From positions 1-64,000 of the forward strand of contig NZ_JAAGWG010000026.1 in the NCBI RefSeq assembly GCF_010682065.1: 64,000 bases of DNA. The letters run 5' to 3'. A program made the position numbers and the translations under genes. Every line of letters starts with the position of its first letter. The first letter of the stretch is position 1. The DNA comes from Blastococcus saxobsidens. GTDB lineage: Bacteria > Actinomycetota > Actinomycetes > Mycobacteriales > Geodermatophilaceae. Below, one piece after another: positions 9,506-18,104 of the stretch. The notes beneath the pieces are model-generated. The model did not search any database, was not told the DNA's origin, and saw only the letters and a list, made by a program, of their open reading frames with translations.

Positions 9506-10354
9506 TCAGATGTCGCGGCGCTGGAAGGACAGCGCGGTCAGTCCCCAGACGACGGCGATCCAGACCGCGGCCCAGGCCAGGTAGGCGGGGGTGAGCGGGG
9601 CATCGCTGAGGAACGGGAAACCTGCCTCGCCCTGCCCCATCTGGGCGAGCGCGAACGGGTCCTGGAAGCCGTTCATCGCACCGCGCCACAGACCGTCGGT
9701 CGGCAGGATGACCCGGGACACCGAGCCCACCCGCTCGACGCCCTCGTTGCCCAGCGCCGCGCCGATCCCGCCGACGACGCCGGCCACCCAGGTCGCCCCG
9801 AAGAGCCCGACCGCGATGATCCCCGAGGCCATCGGCGAGACGACGCTGGACAGCAGCAGGGCCAGGGTCAGCAGCACGACGGTCTCCGCCGCGAGCAGCA
9901 GCAGCCCTATGGCGGGGTCGGGCGGCCAGTAACCGACGGCCCAGCGCACCACCAGCAGTTGCGCGAGCCCGGCCAGGATCACGTAGCCGCAGCCGAAGGT
10001 GAGCAGGCCCAGCCACTTGCCGAGCAGCACCGACGAGCGGCGGACCGGCCGGGCGAGCATCGCCAGCGCCTGCCCCGACTCCACCTCGCCGGACAGCGTC
10101 GGGCCGGCCAGGAACGCGGTGCCGATGGCCGCGATCAGGCTGAAGCCGAACATGATCAGGTTCAGCAGCACCGAGGCGATCAGCCGGGCCTCGCCGCTGG
10201 TCATCGTGCCGAGGTCGGTGTCCAGGCCGATCAGCCTGGAGAAGCCCCAGCCGCTGAGGACGAGCAGCACCACGGTCAGCACCAGCAGCGCCCAGACGAC
10301 GCGGCGGCGGAAGGCCTCCCGCAGCGTCAGGCCGGCGACGGTCAGGGAGATCAC
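9506..10354 (-). CDS. ABC-2 type transporter permease
   Basis: A 282-residue integral membrane protein with about six predicted helices; the first follows LREAFRRRVVWALL at the N-terminus, as in ABC-2 exporter permeases (NosY/ABC2_membrane_2 like). Its GTG start overlaps the stop of the ATPase gene by four bases (GTGA), so the two form a transporter. It is the last gene of a sigma / anti-sigma / ATPase / permease run. The exported substrate is unknown. Confidence 0.85.
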   Translation of the reverse strand: MISLTVAGLTLREAFRRRVVWALLVLTVVLLVLSGWGFSRLIGLDTDLGTMTSGEARLIASVLLNLIMFGFSLIAAIGTAFLAGPTLSGEVESGQALAMLARPVRRSSVLLGKWLGLLTFGCGYVILAGLAQLLVVRWAVGYWPPDPAIGLLLLAAETVVLLTLALLLSSVVSPMASGIIAVGLFGATWVAGVVGGIGAALGNEGVERVGSVSRVILPTDGLWRGAMNGFQDPFALAQMGQGEAGFPFLSDAPLTPAYLAWAAVWIAVVWGLTALSFQRRDI

Positions 10355-11349
10355 GGCGTGGGCTCCTCGTGGCCGGGTTCCTCGTGACGGAGCACGGCGA
10401 GCAGACGCTCCTCGAGGCTGATCCGCACCGGCTCGACGGCGTGCACGCGCACCCCGAGCCCGACGAGGTCGCGGACCAGGTCGGGCACGGTGACGCCGTC
10501 GTCGTCGGAGGCGAGCTGCACGGTGAACCAGTCGCCGCTGCGGGTCAGCGCACCGGCCGCCCGCATGCGGTCCTCCGCCGGGCCGTCGGCGCCGGCCAGC
10601 CGCAGCCGGACCTCGCGCTGGCCGAGCAGCTCGGCCAGGGTGCCGGACGCGGCCACCCGGCCCTCGTCCAGGATCACCACCCGGTCGCAGACCCGCTCCA
10701 CCTCACCGATCAGGTGCGAGTTGAGCAGGACGGCGACCCCGCGGGACTTCAGCGACAGCACGATGTCGCGGACGTCGACCCGGCCCAGGGGGTCCAGGGC
10801 GCTGGTCGGCTCGTCCAGGACGACGAGCTCGGGCCGGGCGACCAGCGCGACGGCGAGACCGAGGCGCTGCTGCATGCCCTTGGAGAACCCGCCGACCCGG
10901 TCACCGGCGCGCTCGGCCAGGCCCACCAGCGCCAGGCACTCGCGTCGCTCGGCGGGCGGGACGTCGGCACCGGCCAACTTCACGTGCAGGTCGAGCACCT
11001 CGGCGGCGGTGAGCCATGGCTGGTAGCGGAAGAGCTCGGGCAGGTACCCGACGGCGCTGCGGGACCGGGGATCGGTCGACGGCCGGCCGAGCAGCAGCAC
11101 CTCGCCCGCGTCGGGCCGCACCAGGCCGAGCAGCATCTTGATGACGCTGGTCTTCCCGGCGCCGTTGGGGCCCAGCAGCCCGACCACCTCGCCGCGGCCC
11201 ACGGTGAAGGAGACGTCGTCCACGGCGGTCCGGCGTCCGTACCGCTTGCGCAGTCCGGAGCACCAGACCGCCGGGGACGGCGGCAGGTCCGCGAGCCCGT
11301 CGGCGCCGGAGGTCACGCCCGCGACCGTAGCGGCGTCAGCGGAGGGCAT
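10351..11349 (-). CDS. ABC transporter ATP-binding protein
   Basis: Cytoplasmic ATPase of 332 residues. Walker A is GPNGAGKTS, the signature is FSKGMQQR (a common variant of LSGGQ in drug/polysaccharide exporters), Walker B is LVVLDEP and the switch His follows in LLNSH. A C-terminal extension of about 100 residues is typical of ABC-2 exporter ATPases. The chosen ATG at 11349 follows the anti-sigma stop by one base (TGA-C-ATG), so translation is likely coupled. It works with the permease immediately downstream. Confidence 0.9.
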   Translation of the reverse strand: MPSADAATVAGVTSGADGLADLPPSPAVWCSGLRKRYGRRTAVDDVSFTVGRGEVVGLLGPNGAGKTSVIKMLLGLVRPDAGEVLLLGRPSTDPRSRSAVGYLPELFRYQPWLTAAEVLDLHVKLAGADVPPAERRECLALVGLAERAGDRVGGFSKGMQQRLGLAVALVARPELVVLDEPTSALDPLGRVDVRDIVLSLKSRGVAVLLNSHLIGEVERVCDRVVILDEGRVAASGTLAELLGQREVRLRLAGADGPAEDRMRAAGALTRSGDWFTVQLASDDDGVTVPDLVRDLVGLGVRVHAVEPVRISLEERLLAVLRHEEPGHEEPTP

Positions 11350-11350
11350 G

Positions 11351-12445
11351 TCACCGGAGCCCGCGCGCCACCGACAGCAGCTCGTCGGCGCTGAGCGTGC
11401 CGGCGACACCGGTCATCACGCCGTCCTCCACCCACACCACGCCGGCGAACAGCCCGTTGCGGGAGGTGAGCACGGTGGCCTCGGTGCCGTCGACGTCGGC
11501 CGTGGAGCTGGTCACCAGCTCCGCGGGCACCGGCAGGGGCAGCGTCCCGGCGTCGGCGGAGAGGCTGCGCAGCTGCTGGGCCACCCCGTCGGGCAGCCCG
11601 GGCAGCGACAGCAGGTGGTCGCGGACCGTCTCGAACGGCACGCCCGAGGAGGCCACCGTCGGGGCGCCCACCCGGGCGACGACGAGCGTCGGCACCCCGG
11701 TCGGCTGTGCCCACATCGCCGCGACGCCCGGTCCGGCCTGGATCCGCAGGGTGCTGCCGTCCAGCCCGGCGGGCGAGGGCGGCAGGACCTCGCCCTCGGC
11801 GGCGGCGGCCTGCGCGGCCTTGTCGGCGGAGAAGGTGAAGGTGGCCTCGACGAGGCCGGCCGCCTGGTAGGTCGGGTCGCCGGTGACGCCCTCGGGCAGC
11901 TCGCCGACCTCGGGGACCTCGAGACCGGTCCGCTCCTGCGCGGCGGCGGCGTCGGCCACCTCCTCGGGCTCCGGCTCCCGGGTGATCTGCAGGTCGCCGT
12001 AGGCGGACAGATCGGGGATCTGCACCAGGTCGGCGCTGGTCACCTGGACCGGGTCGACCCGCTCGGCCTGGAAGATCGGCAGCCAGTCGTTGGCGGCGGC
12101 GACGCCGGCACCCGTCAGCAGGACCGTGGCGCCGAGTGCGGCGACCGCCGGCCGCCGGACGGCGGTGCGCCAGCGGTTGCGTGCGGCAGCGGGCGCCGGA
12201 CGAAAGGCAGGGGTGCTCGCCGGCGTGGCGGGAGCCGCCGAGAACCGGGCCCAGGCGGCATCGGTGTCGACGGTGCCGGTGCCGGCCGAGGTGAGCGCGG
12301 CGCCGACGAGCTCGGCGTCGGCGCGGGCGTCGTCGAGCGCCCGCAGGCAGGAAGGGCAGGTGGCGACGTGGGCGCGGTCGGCGTCGGAGACCCCGGCGGG
12401 TTCGTCGACCAGCCGGCGCAGGACGCCCTCAGTCGGATGACGCAT
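11351..12445 (-). CDS. Anti-sigma factor with zf-HC2 domain, membrane-anchored
   Basis: Membrane anti-sigma factor of 364 residues. The N-terminal zinc-finger HC2 motif HVATCPSC (His-x3-Cys-x2-Cys, about residues 26-33) is the sigma-binding domain. An Ala-rich linker and one membrane helix (AVAALGATVLLTGAGVAAA, about residues 105-123) follow, then an extracytoplasmic domain of about 240 residues that could sense or bind a ligand. The gene overlaps the upstream sigma factor by 17 bases, which is the normal layout for a cognate pair. Confidence 0.85.
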   Translation of the reverse strand: MRHPTEGVLRRLVDEPAGVSDADRAHVATCPSCLRALDDARADAELVGAALTSAGTGTVDTDAAWARFSAAPATPASTPAFRPAPAAARNRWRTAVRRPAVAALGATVLLTGAGVAAANDWLPIFQAERVDPVQVTSADLVQIPDLSAYGDLQITREPEPEEVADAAAAQERTGLEVPEVGELPEGVTGDPTYQAAGLVEATFTFSADKAAQAAAAEGEVLPPSPAGLDGSTLRIQAGPGVAAMWAQPTGVPTLVVARVGAPTVASSGVPFETVRDHLLSLPGLPDGVAQQLRSLSADAGTLPLPVPAELVTSSTADVDGTEATVLTSRNGLFAGVVWVEDGVMTGVAGTLSADELLSVARGLR

Positions 12446-12950
12446 GGCGGTTCAGCTCCTTGCGAAGGGCGGATTCGGCGCGGCGGACGGTGGTGCCGAC
12501 GCTGCCGGGGGACAGATCGAGTGCGGTGGCGACCTCGGCGTAGCTCAGGCCGCTGTGCCGGAGCACGAGCGCGGTCGCCTGCTTGGCGGGCAGCCGGGCC
12601 AGGGCGGCCCGGACACGGCTGCGGTCCTCGAGCGTGAGCACCGTGTCGGCCACGTCGGGGGTGGTGACGTCGGCGGTCGAGGCCACGGTCTCCTCGCGGG
12701 CGCTGCGGCGGCGCCCCGACCGGAGCAGGTTGAGCGCGGTGTGCGCCGCGGCAACCGACAGCCAGCCGCCGGCCTCACCGGCGGGCACCGCCGAGCGGCC
12801 GAAGGACAGGAAGACCTCCTGCGCGACGTCCTCGGCCTGGTCCCGCGAGCCGAGCACCCGGGCGGCGACGCCGACGACCCGCGCGTACTCCTGGCGGAAG
12901 ACCGCCTCGAGGTCGGGCCGCACAGCGCCGCGGGTGGCTGATGCCGACAC
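12429..12950 (-). CDS. ECF-type RNA polymerase sigma factor
   Basis: Extracytoplasmic-function sigma factor. Region 2 is seen in DLEAVFRQEYARVVGVAARV with DQAEDVAQEVFL (promoter melting), and region 4 in LPAKQATALVLRHSGLSYAE plus a helix-turn-helix ending VGTTVRRAESALRK. I choose the GTG at 12950 (173 residues) because GGAGGGAAGGG lies just upstream and the length fits the family; the frame is open to 13073 and an ATG at 13037 would add 29 residues. It is overlapped by its likely anti-sigma gene and probably autoregulates the operon that ends in the ABC exporter. Confidence 0.85.
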   Translation of the reverse strand: MSASATRGAVRPDLEAVFRQEYARVVGVAARVLGSRDQAEDVAQEVFLSFGRSAVPAGEAGGWLSVAAAHTALNLLRSGRRRSAREETVASTADVTTPDVADTVLTLEDRSRVRAALARLPAKQATALVLRHSGLSYAEVATALDLSPGSVGTTVRRAESALRKELNRHASSD

Positions 12951-13096
12951 GCTGCCCTTCCCTCCGACCCGGCCCAGCGGTCCGGGCAGTGTCAGGACGG
13001 CGGCGGCTGCCGGTCGTCCGTGGCGTACGAGGTCCATGTACGGATAGCACCGCCGCGTCGCCGGATGTGACAACCGGCCCGGAGAACGTCGGAGGA

Positions 13097-13609
13097 TCAG
13101 CCTCGTCCGGCCTGCGCACCGGTCTCGTCGACGAACCGCCCACGCAGCCGCAGCAGCGGGGGGGCCGTCGGGTTCAGCACCGGGACGTCCTCGACCCGCA
13201 GCAGGGCCAGCACGTGGTCACCGGCCTCCACCAGCCGCTCCAGCCGGCAGTCCAGGGCGACCGGGGCCTCGGCGAGGACGATGGCCCCGCTGCCCGCGGC
13301 GCGGGTCCAGGGCACCGTCTCCAGCAGGTGCCGAGCGCTCGGCCGCCCGGCCGAGGAGAACCGGGAGGCCACGATGGCGTGCGGGGCGGCCAGCACCGTC
13401 AGCGCGCAGGTGCCGACCGCCTCCAGCACCTCGGCCGGGTAGCCGTCGGCGTTCAGCCCGACGGCGACCAGCGGCGGCGCGGCCGACACGCTCATCACCG
13501 AGGTGACGGTCGTCCCGACGTCGTCGATGTCGTCCTTCACGGTGAGCAGGCAGACCCCGGCGGCGTACTGGCCCAGGGCGGCGGCGTACTCGCGGGCGTC
13601 GACCGGCAT
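13097..13609 (-). CDS. Flavin reductase-like domain protein
   Basis: A 170-residue protein of the FMN-binding split-barrel flavin reductase family (DIM6/NTAB type), which supply reduced FMN/FAD to two-component monooxygenases or are themselves FMN enzymes. Family features visible are the start FYxxALGxYAxGV-like (REYAAALGQYAAGVCLLTV), TVTSVMSVSAAPPLVAVGLN (FMN phosphate loop) and the C-terminal DHVLALLRVEDV, close to the usual GDHxxxxGxV motif. No monooxygenase partner is adjacent. It is divergent from the dehydrogenase-like gene at 13644. Confidence 0.8.
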   Translation of the reverse strand: MPVDAREYAAALGQYAAGVCLLTVKDDIDDVGTTVTSVMSVSAAPPLVAVGLNADGYPAEVLEAVGTCALTVLAAPHAIVASRFSSAGRPSARHLLETVPWTRAAGSGAIVLAEAPVALDCRLERLVEAGDHVLALLRVEDVPVLNPTAPPLLRLRGRFVDETGAQAGRG

Positions 13610-13643
13610 GGCGGCCAGTCGACCACACCGACAGGATGGGCCG

Positions 13644-15071
13644 GTGAGCCATGCGGAAGAGAAGACCTACGACGTCGTCGTCCTCGGGGCCGGGTCGACC
13701 GGGGAGAACGTGGCCGACATCGTCGTCCGCGGTGGGTTGACGGCGGTCGTCGTGGAGCCGGAGCTGGTCGGTGGCGAGTGCTCGTACTGGGCCTGCATGC
13801 CGAGCAAGGCGCTGCTGCGCGGGACCGAGGTGCTGGCCGAGGCGCGCTCGGTGGACGGCGCGAAGCAGGCCGTCACCGGCGAGCAGGACGTCGCCGCGAC
13901 GCTGGCGCGCCGCGACTCCTTCACCTCGAACTGGGACGACGCCTCGCAGGTGCAGTGGCTGGACTCGGCCGGCATCGACCTGCTGCGGGGCAACGGGCGG
14001 CTGGACGGCGAGCGGACCGTCGTCGTCACCACGGCCGACGGCGGCACGGTGCGGCTGACCGCCCGGCACGCCGTCGCCGTCTGCACGGGGTCGAAGGCGT
14101 CCGTGCCGCCGGTCGACGGACTGGCCGACGTCGACCCGTGGGGCCCGCGGGAGGCGACCAGCGCCAAGGAGGCCCCGGCCCGGCTGCTGGTGCTCGGCGG
14201 TGGCTACGTCGGCTGCGAGATGGCCACCGCCTGGCAGGCGCTGGGCGCGCGGGTGACGCTGCTCCAGCGGGGCGGGCGGCTGCTGCCCGGGCTGGAGCCG
14301 CAGGCCGGTGAGGCGGTCGCCGCCGCGCTGCGCGACGCCGGGGTGGACGTGCGGCTGCACACCTCGGTCACCGGTGCCCGCCGCGACGGCGCCGAGGTCG
14401 TGCTGACCAGCGACGACGGGCAGGAGGTCCGCGGTGACGAGGTGCTGGTGGCGGTCGGCCGCGCGGCGCGCACCGACGACATCGGGGCCGAGAGCGTGGG
14501 CCTGGAGCCGGGGAAGTACCTCTCGGTCGACAGCACGCTGCGGGTCGAGGGCCTGCCCTGGATGTACGGCGTCGGCGACGTCAACGGCCGCCGCCAGCTC
14601 ACGCACATGGGCAAGTACCAGGCGCGCCAGGCGGGTGCGGCGATCGTTGCCCGCGCCCGCGGCGAGGACGTGGACACCGCCGCGTGGTCGCCGTTCGTGG
14701 ACACCGCCGACGACGTCGCCACCCCGTCGGTGGTGTTCACCTCCCCGCAGGTGGCCAGCGTGGGGCGCACCGCGGCGCAGGCCGAGGAGGCGGGGCTGCC
14801 GCATCGCGTCGTGGAGTACCCGATCGGCAGCGTCGCCGGCGCCTCGCTGTTCACCGACGGGTACGAGGGCACCGCGATCGCCGTCGTCGACACCGAGCGG
14901 GAGGTGCTGCTCGGGGTGACGTTCGTGGGGCCCGCCGTCGCCGAGCTGCTGCACGCGGCGACGATCGCCGTCGTGGGCGAGGTGCCGATCGGCCGGCTGT
15001 GGCATGCCGTGCCGGCCTACCCGACGATCAGCGAGATCTGGCTCCGGTTGCTGGAGACCTACCGCGGGTGA
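13644..15071 (+). CDS. Class I pyridine nucleotide-disulfide oxidoreductase
   Basis: FAD-dependent disulfide reductase of 475 residues, like dihydrolipoamide dehydrogenase or mercuric reductase. It shows the FAD dinucleotide fold VVVLGAGSTGE (11-21), the redox-active pair C46-x4-C51 (ECSYWACMPSK), the NAD(P) fold VLGGGYVGCEMA and the C-terminal catalytic dyad His454 and Glu464 in HAVPAYPTISE. Thus it should be redox competent. The physiological substrate (lipoyl, mycothione or another disulfide) cannot be told; no lipoyl-enzyme genes are near. I start at the GTG at 13644, downstream of GGATGGG, which gives the family N-terminus. Confidence 0.88.
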   Translation: MSHAEEKTYDVVVLGAGSTGENVADIVVRGGLTAVVVEPELVGGECSYWACMPSKALLRGTEVLAEARSVDGAKQAVTGEQDVAATLARRDSFTSNWDDASQVQWLDSAGIDLLRGNGRLDGERTVVVTTADGGTVRLTARHAVAVCTGSKASVPPVDGLADVDPWGPREATSAKEAPARLLVLGGGYVGCEMATAWQALGARVTLLQRGGRLLPGLEPQAGEAVAAALRDAGVDVRLHTSVTGARRDGAEVVLTSDDGQEVRGDEVLVAVGRAARTDDIGAESVGLEPGKYLSVDSTLRVEGLPWMYGVGDVNGRRQLTHMGKYQARQAGAAIVARARGEDVDTAAWSPFVDTADDVATPSVVFTSPQVASVGRTAAQAEEAGLPHRVVEYPIGSVAGASLFTDGYEGTAIAVVDTEREVLLGVTFVGPAVAELLHAATIAVVGEVPIGRLWHAVPAYPTISEIWLRLLETYRG

Positions 15072-15114
15072 GCCCCCGTGCGGGCGGTGTCGCGCGCCGT
15101 GCTGGAGTGGTGGC

Positions 15115-15912
15115 GTGCAGCTCGACGCATCTCCCTGGCGCCGTTACATCGCTCTCGGCGACTCCTTCACCGAAGGGCTGAGCGACCCCGACCCGGCCCG
15201 CCCGGGCGAGTTCCGCGGCTGGGCCGACCGGCTCGCCGAGCACCTCGCCGCCGCCGTCCCGGACGGGGACGTCGAGTACGCCAACCTGGCCATCCGCGGC
15301 CGGCTGCTGCGCCAGGTCGTGGACGAGCAGGTGTCCGTCGCCCTGGACGCGAAGCCCGACCTGGTCAGCCTGGTCGCCGGCGGCAACGACCTGATGCGCC
15401 CCGGCTCCGACCCCGACGAGCTCGCCGCCGGCCTGGAGGCGGCGGTCGTCCGCTTGCGGGACGCCGGTGCGGACGTGCTGCTCGCGACCAGCGTCGACAC
15501 CCGCAACACCCCGATCCTGCGCCGGGTGCGCGGCAAGATCGCGGTGTTCAACGCCAACATCTGGTCGGTCGCCGACCGCACCGGGGCCGCCGTGCTCGAC
15601 CAGTGGGGCGCGGCCTGGGTGCAGGACTTCCGGCTGTGGGACACCGACCGGATCCACATGACCGACGAGGGGCACCGCCGGATGGCGCTCGCGGCCGCGG
15701 CGGCGCTGGGCCTGCCGGGTGCCGACGGCGAGGACTGGCGCACCCCGCTGCCGCCGCAGCCGCCACGGGCCGTCCGGGCGGCGCTCGCCGAGGAGGCGGC
15801 GTGGGTGCGCGGCTTCGTGGCGCCGTGGATCGGCCGGCGACTGCGCGGCCGGTCCTCGGGCGACGGACGTCAGGCCAAGCGCCCGGTTCCCCTGGTCCTG
15901 CCCCGGGCGTGA
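15115..15912 (+). CDS. SGNH/GDSL hydrolase family protein
   Basis: Esterase/lipase of the SGNH fold, 265 residues. Block I is ALGDSFTEG with the nucleophile Ser, block III is AGGNDLM (oxyanion Asn), and block V is DTDRIHMTDEGH with the Asp and His of the triad. The Gly of block II probably lies in NLAIRGR. There is no signal peptide, so it is probably cytoplasmic; substrate unknown. The GTG at 15115 has GGAG seven bases upstream. It follows the flavoenzyme gene by 43 bases and is convergent with the GGDEF-EAL gene. Confidence 0.88.
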   Translation: MQLDASPWRRYIALGDSFTEGLSDPDPARPGEFRGWADRLAEHLAAAVPDGDVEYANLAIRGRLLRQVVDEQVSVALDAKPDLVSLVAGGNDLMRPGSDPDELAAGLEAAVVRLRDAGADVLLATSVDTRNTPILRRVRGKIAVFNANIWSVADRTGAAVLDQWGAAWVQDFRLWDTDRIHMTDEGHRRMALAAAAALGLPGADGEDWRTPLPPQPPRAVRAALAEEAAWVRGFVAPWIGRRLRGRSSGDGRQAKRPVPLVLPRA

Positions 15913-15923
15913 GGTGCTGGAAC

Positions 15924-15978
15924 GGCCCTCTTGCAGGGCCCCGACGCGAGCCTGCGAACGTCGGGGGGCAGGAGGGCC
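15924..15978. terminator. Bidirectional terminator-like hairpin
   Basis: Imperfect inverted repeat between two convergent genes. The left arm begins GGCCCTCTTGC and ends CCCCGACG at 15946; the right arm runs 15959-15978 and is complementary apart from one mismatch and a three-base bulge. The loop is about 12 bases. No T-tract is seen, which is common for GC-rich actinomycete terminators. Confidence 0.65.
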
Positions 15979-15980
15979 CT

Positions 15981-17954
15981 TCAGTCGTCGTCGGCCAGGT
16001 CGTCGAAGAGCGTGCGGGAGGCGAACGGGCCGGTGTCGGCCAGGTCGTGGGCCTCGGGGCTCGAGGGGATCCGCGGCCGGGGCAGGGCCGGCGGCGCCGC
16101 CGGCTCGGGCAGCAGCTCGCCCGCGACGTCCTCGACCGGGGCCTGGGTGGCCTCGCTCATCAGCACCTCCGCCGGGCTGGGCAGCGGCGCCGGCCGGCCG
16201 AAGGCGTAGCCCTGGGCCATCGCGCAGCCGTGCCGCAGCAGCCAGTCGGCCTGGTCGAGGTCCTCGATGCCCTCGGCGATGACCTGCAGGCCCATGCCGC
16301 GGCCCAGCTGGAGCAGCCCGTGCACCAGCGCGGCGGTCGAGGGCTCGGTGACGACGTCGGCGACGAAGGACCGGTCGATCTTCACGGTGTGGATGGGCAG
16401 CCGGTGCAGCGCGGTGATCGCGGAGTAGCCGGTGCCGAAGTCGTCCAGCGCCAGGGTGACGCCGGCGTCGGTGACGACCGCGACCGCGTGCAGGGTGGCC
16501 TCGGCGGCGAACAGCGCCGTCGACTCGGTGATCTCCAGCTCCAGCCGGTGCGGGGGCAGCCCCGACTCCTCCAGCGCCGCGGCGACGAGCTCGCTGAACC
16601 CCTCCTCGGCCAGGTGGCGGGCGGAGATGTTCACGTGCACCCGCAGGTCCTCGGGCCAGGTCGCCGCGTCGAGGCAGGCCCGCCGGAGCACCCACGCGCC
16701 GAGCTTGGAGGTGAGCCGGTTGTTCTCGGCGGCGTCCAGGAAGGCGCCGGGCGGCAGCAGTCCGCGGGTGGGGTGCTGCCAGCGGATCAGCGCCTCGTAG
16801 CCCAGCAGCGTCTCGTCGGCCAGGTGCACGATCGGCTGGTAGAACAGCCGCAGCTCGTCGTGGTCGAGCGCGTGCCGGAGGTCGGTCTCCAGCTGCAGCG
16901 CGTCGACCTCGCTGTGGGTGAGCGCCCCCTCGTACACCTCGACGCGGGCGCGGCTGCCGTCGGCCTTGGCCTTGGTCAGCGCGCTCTGCGCCTGGCGCAG
17001 CAGGTCGTCGGGGGTCATCTCGGCGCCCAGGGTGAGGCCGACGCTGGCCGAGAGGGTGATCTCCCGGTCGCTGACCACGAACGGCTCGTCCAGGACGCTG
17101 AGCAGCCGGTCGGCGAGCGCGCGGAGCCCGTCGAGGTCCTCGACGTCCTCGGCCACCACGAGGAACTCGTCGGCGCCCAGGCGCACGGCGGTGTCCTCGA
17201 CGCGGGTGCTCCAGCGGAGCCGGTCGGCGAACTGGCTGAGCAACAGGTCGCCGGCCTCGTGGCCGAGCGAGTCGTTGACCGCCTGGAAGCGGTCGATGTT
17301 CAGGTGCACCAGGCCGACGTGCAGCCCACGACGGCGGGAGAGTGCCACCGCGTGCCGGAGCCGGTCGGTGAGCGCGCGCCGGTTGGGCAGCCCGGTCAGC
17401 GGGTCGGTGTAGGCGCGGCGGACCGCGTCCTCCTCCGCCCGGCGGCGGTCGGTGACGTCGACCAGCGACAGGACGACGAACTGCGGCGTCCCGTTGTTCT
17501 GGCGGACCACCTCGTGGGACTGCACGACCCACAGCTCGCTGCCGTCGGAGCGGCGCAGCCGGCGCTCGCCGTCGTAGAGCAGGTTCGGGTCCAGGGGCGG
17601 CTCGCCGGGGGCGGGCTCGAGACCGAGGTCGCCGACCGGCGGGTCGTCGGGGTGGGCCAGCAGGTCGATGTGCCGGCCGGAGAGGCTCTCGGGGGTGCGG
17701 CCGGTGAGGGCGCACATGCGCGGGTTGGCGACCAGCACGTGCCCGTCGAGGTCGACGAGGGCCTTGGCGATCGGCGCGGAGAGGAACAGCGCCTGGAACA
17801 GCTGGCCCCGGTCGGCGAGCAGCGTGTCGATCGCCCGCAAGCGCTGCCCGGCTGCGCCGCCGGGCGTGCCCGGGGAGCGGGGCATGTCGGATGCGGGAAG
17901 GCTCACCGGGACAGCGTCACGCATCGCAGGCGAGAAGTGACGGAACCGGTGCAC
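15981..17954 (-). CDS. PAS-GGDEF-EAL cyclic di-GMP signalling protein
   Basis: Putative c-di-GMP enzyme of up to 657 residues with no membrane helices. A PAS-like domain (about 50-175) is followed by GGDEF (about 180-335) and EAL (about 350-605) domains. The cyclase signature is GADEF (in RLGADEFLVV) instead of GGDEF. The EAL half looks complete: GYEALIRW, NISARHL, ELEITES, DDFGTGYS, KIDRSF, AEGIED and QGYAFGRP. So phosphodiesterase activity is likely and cyclase activity doubtful. The N-terminal start is uncertain: GTG 17954, ATG 17924 and ATG 17885 all lack a clear ribosome site. The tail (about 50 residues) is disordered and Pro-rich. Confidence 0.88.
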   Translation of the reverse strand: MHRFRHFSPAMRDAVPVSLPASDMPRSPGTPGGAAGQRLRAIDTLLADRGQLFQALFLSAPIAKALVDLDGHVLVANPRMCALTGRTPESLSGRHIDLLAHPDDPPVGDLGLEPAPGEPPLDPNLLYDGERRLRRSDGSELWVVQSHEVVRQNNGTPQFVVLSLVDVTDRRRAEEDAVRRAYTDPLTGLPNRRALTDRLRHAVALSRRRGLHVGLVHLNIDRFQAVNDSLGHEAGDLLLSQFADRLRWSTRVEDTAVRLGADEFLVVAEDVEDLDGLRALADRLLSVLDEPFVVSDREITLSASVGLTLGAEMTPDDLLRQAQSALTKAKADGSRARVEVYEGALTHSEVDALQLETDLRHALDHDELRLFYQPIVHLADETLLGYEALIRWQHPTRGLLPPGAFLDAAENNRLTSKLGAWVLRRACLDAATWPEDLRVHVNISARHLAEEGFSELVAAALEESGLPPHRLELEITESTALFAAEATLHAVAVVTDAGVTLALDDFGTGYSAITALHRLPIHTVKIDRSFVADVVTEPSTAALVHGLLQLGRGMGLQVIAEGIEDLDQADWLLRHGCAMAQGYAFGRPAPLPSPAEVLMSEATQAPVEDVAGELLPEPAAPPALPRPRIPSSPEAHDLADTGPFASRTLFDDLADDD

Positions 17955-18104
17955 GGAGAGTCGTGATCACCCCGTCACAGTGCGTCGCAACTGGACTCAC
18001 TCGTCCCACGGGTCGCGCCCGCTCCGGGTGATCTGCCATGCCGACCGGGAATCGGCGTGGTCCTCGGTGCGCTGATCCGGCAGACATCGACGAGAGGAAG
18101 AGTC

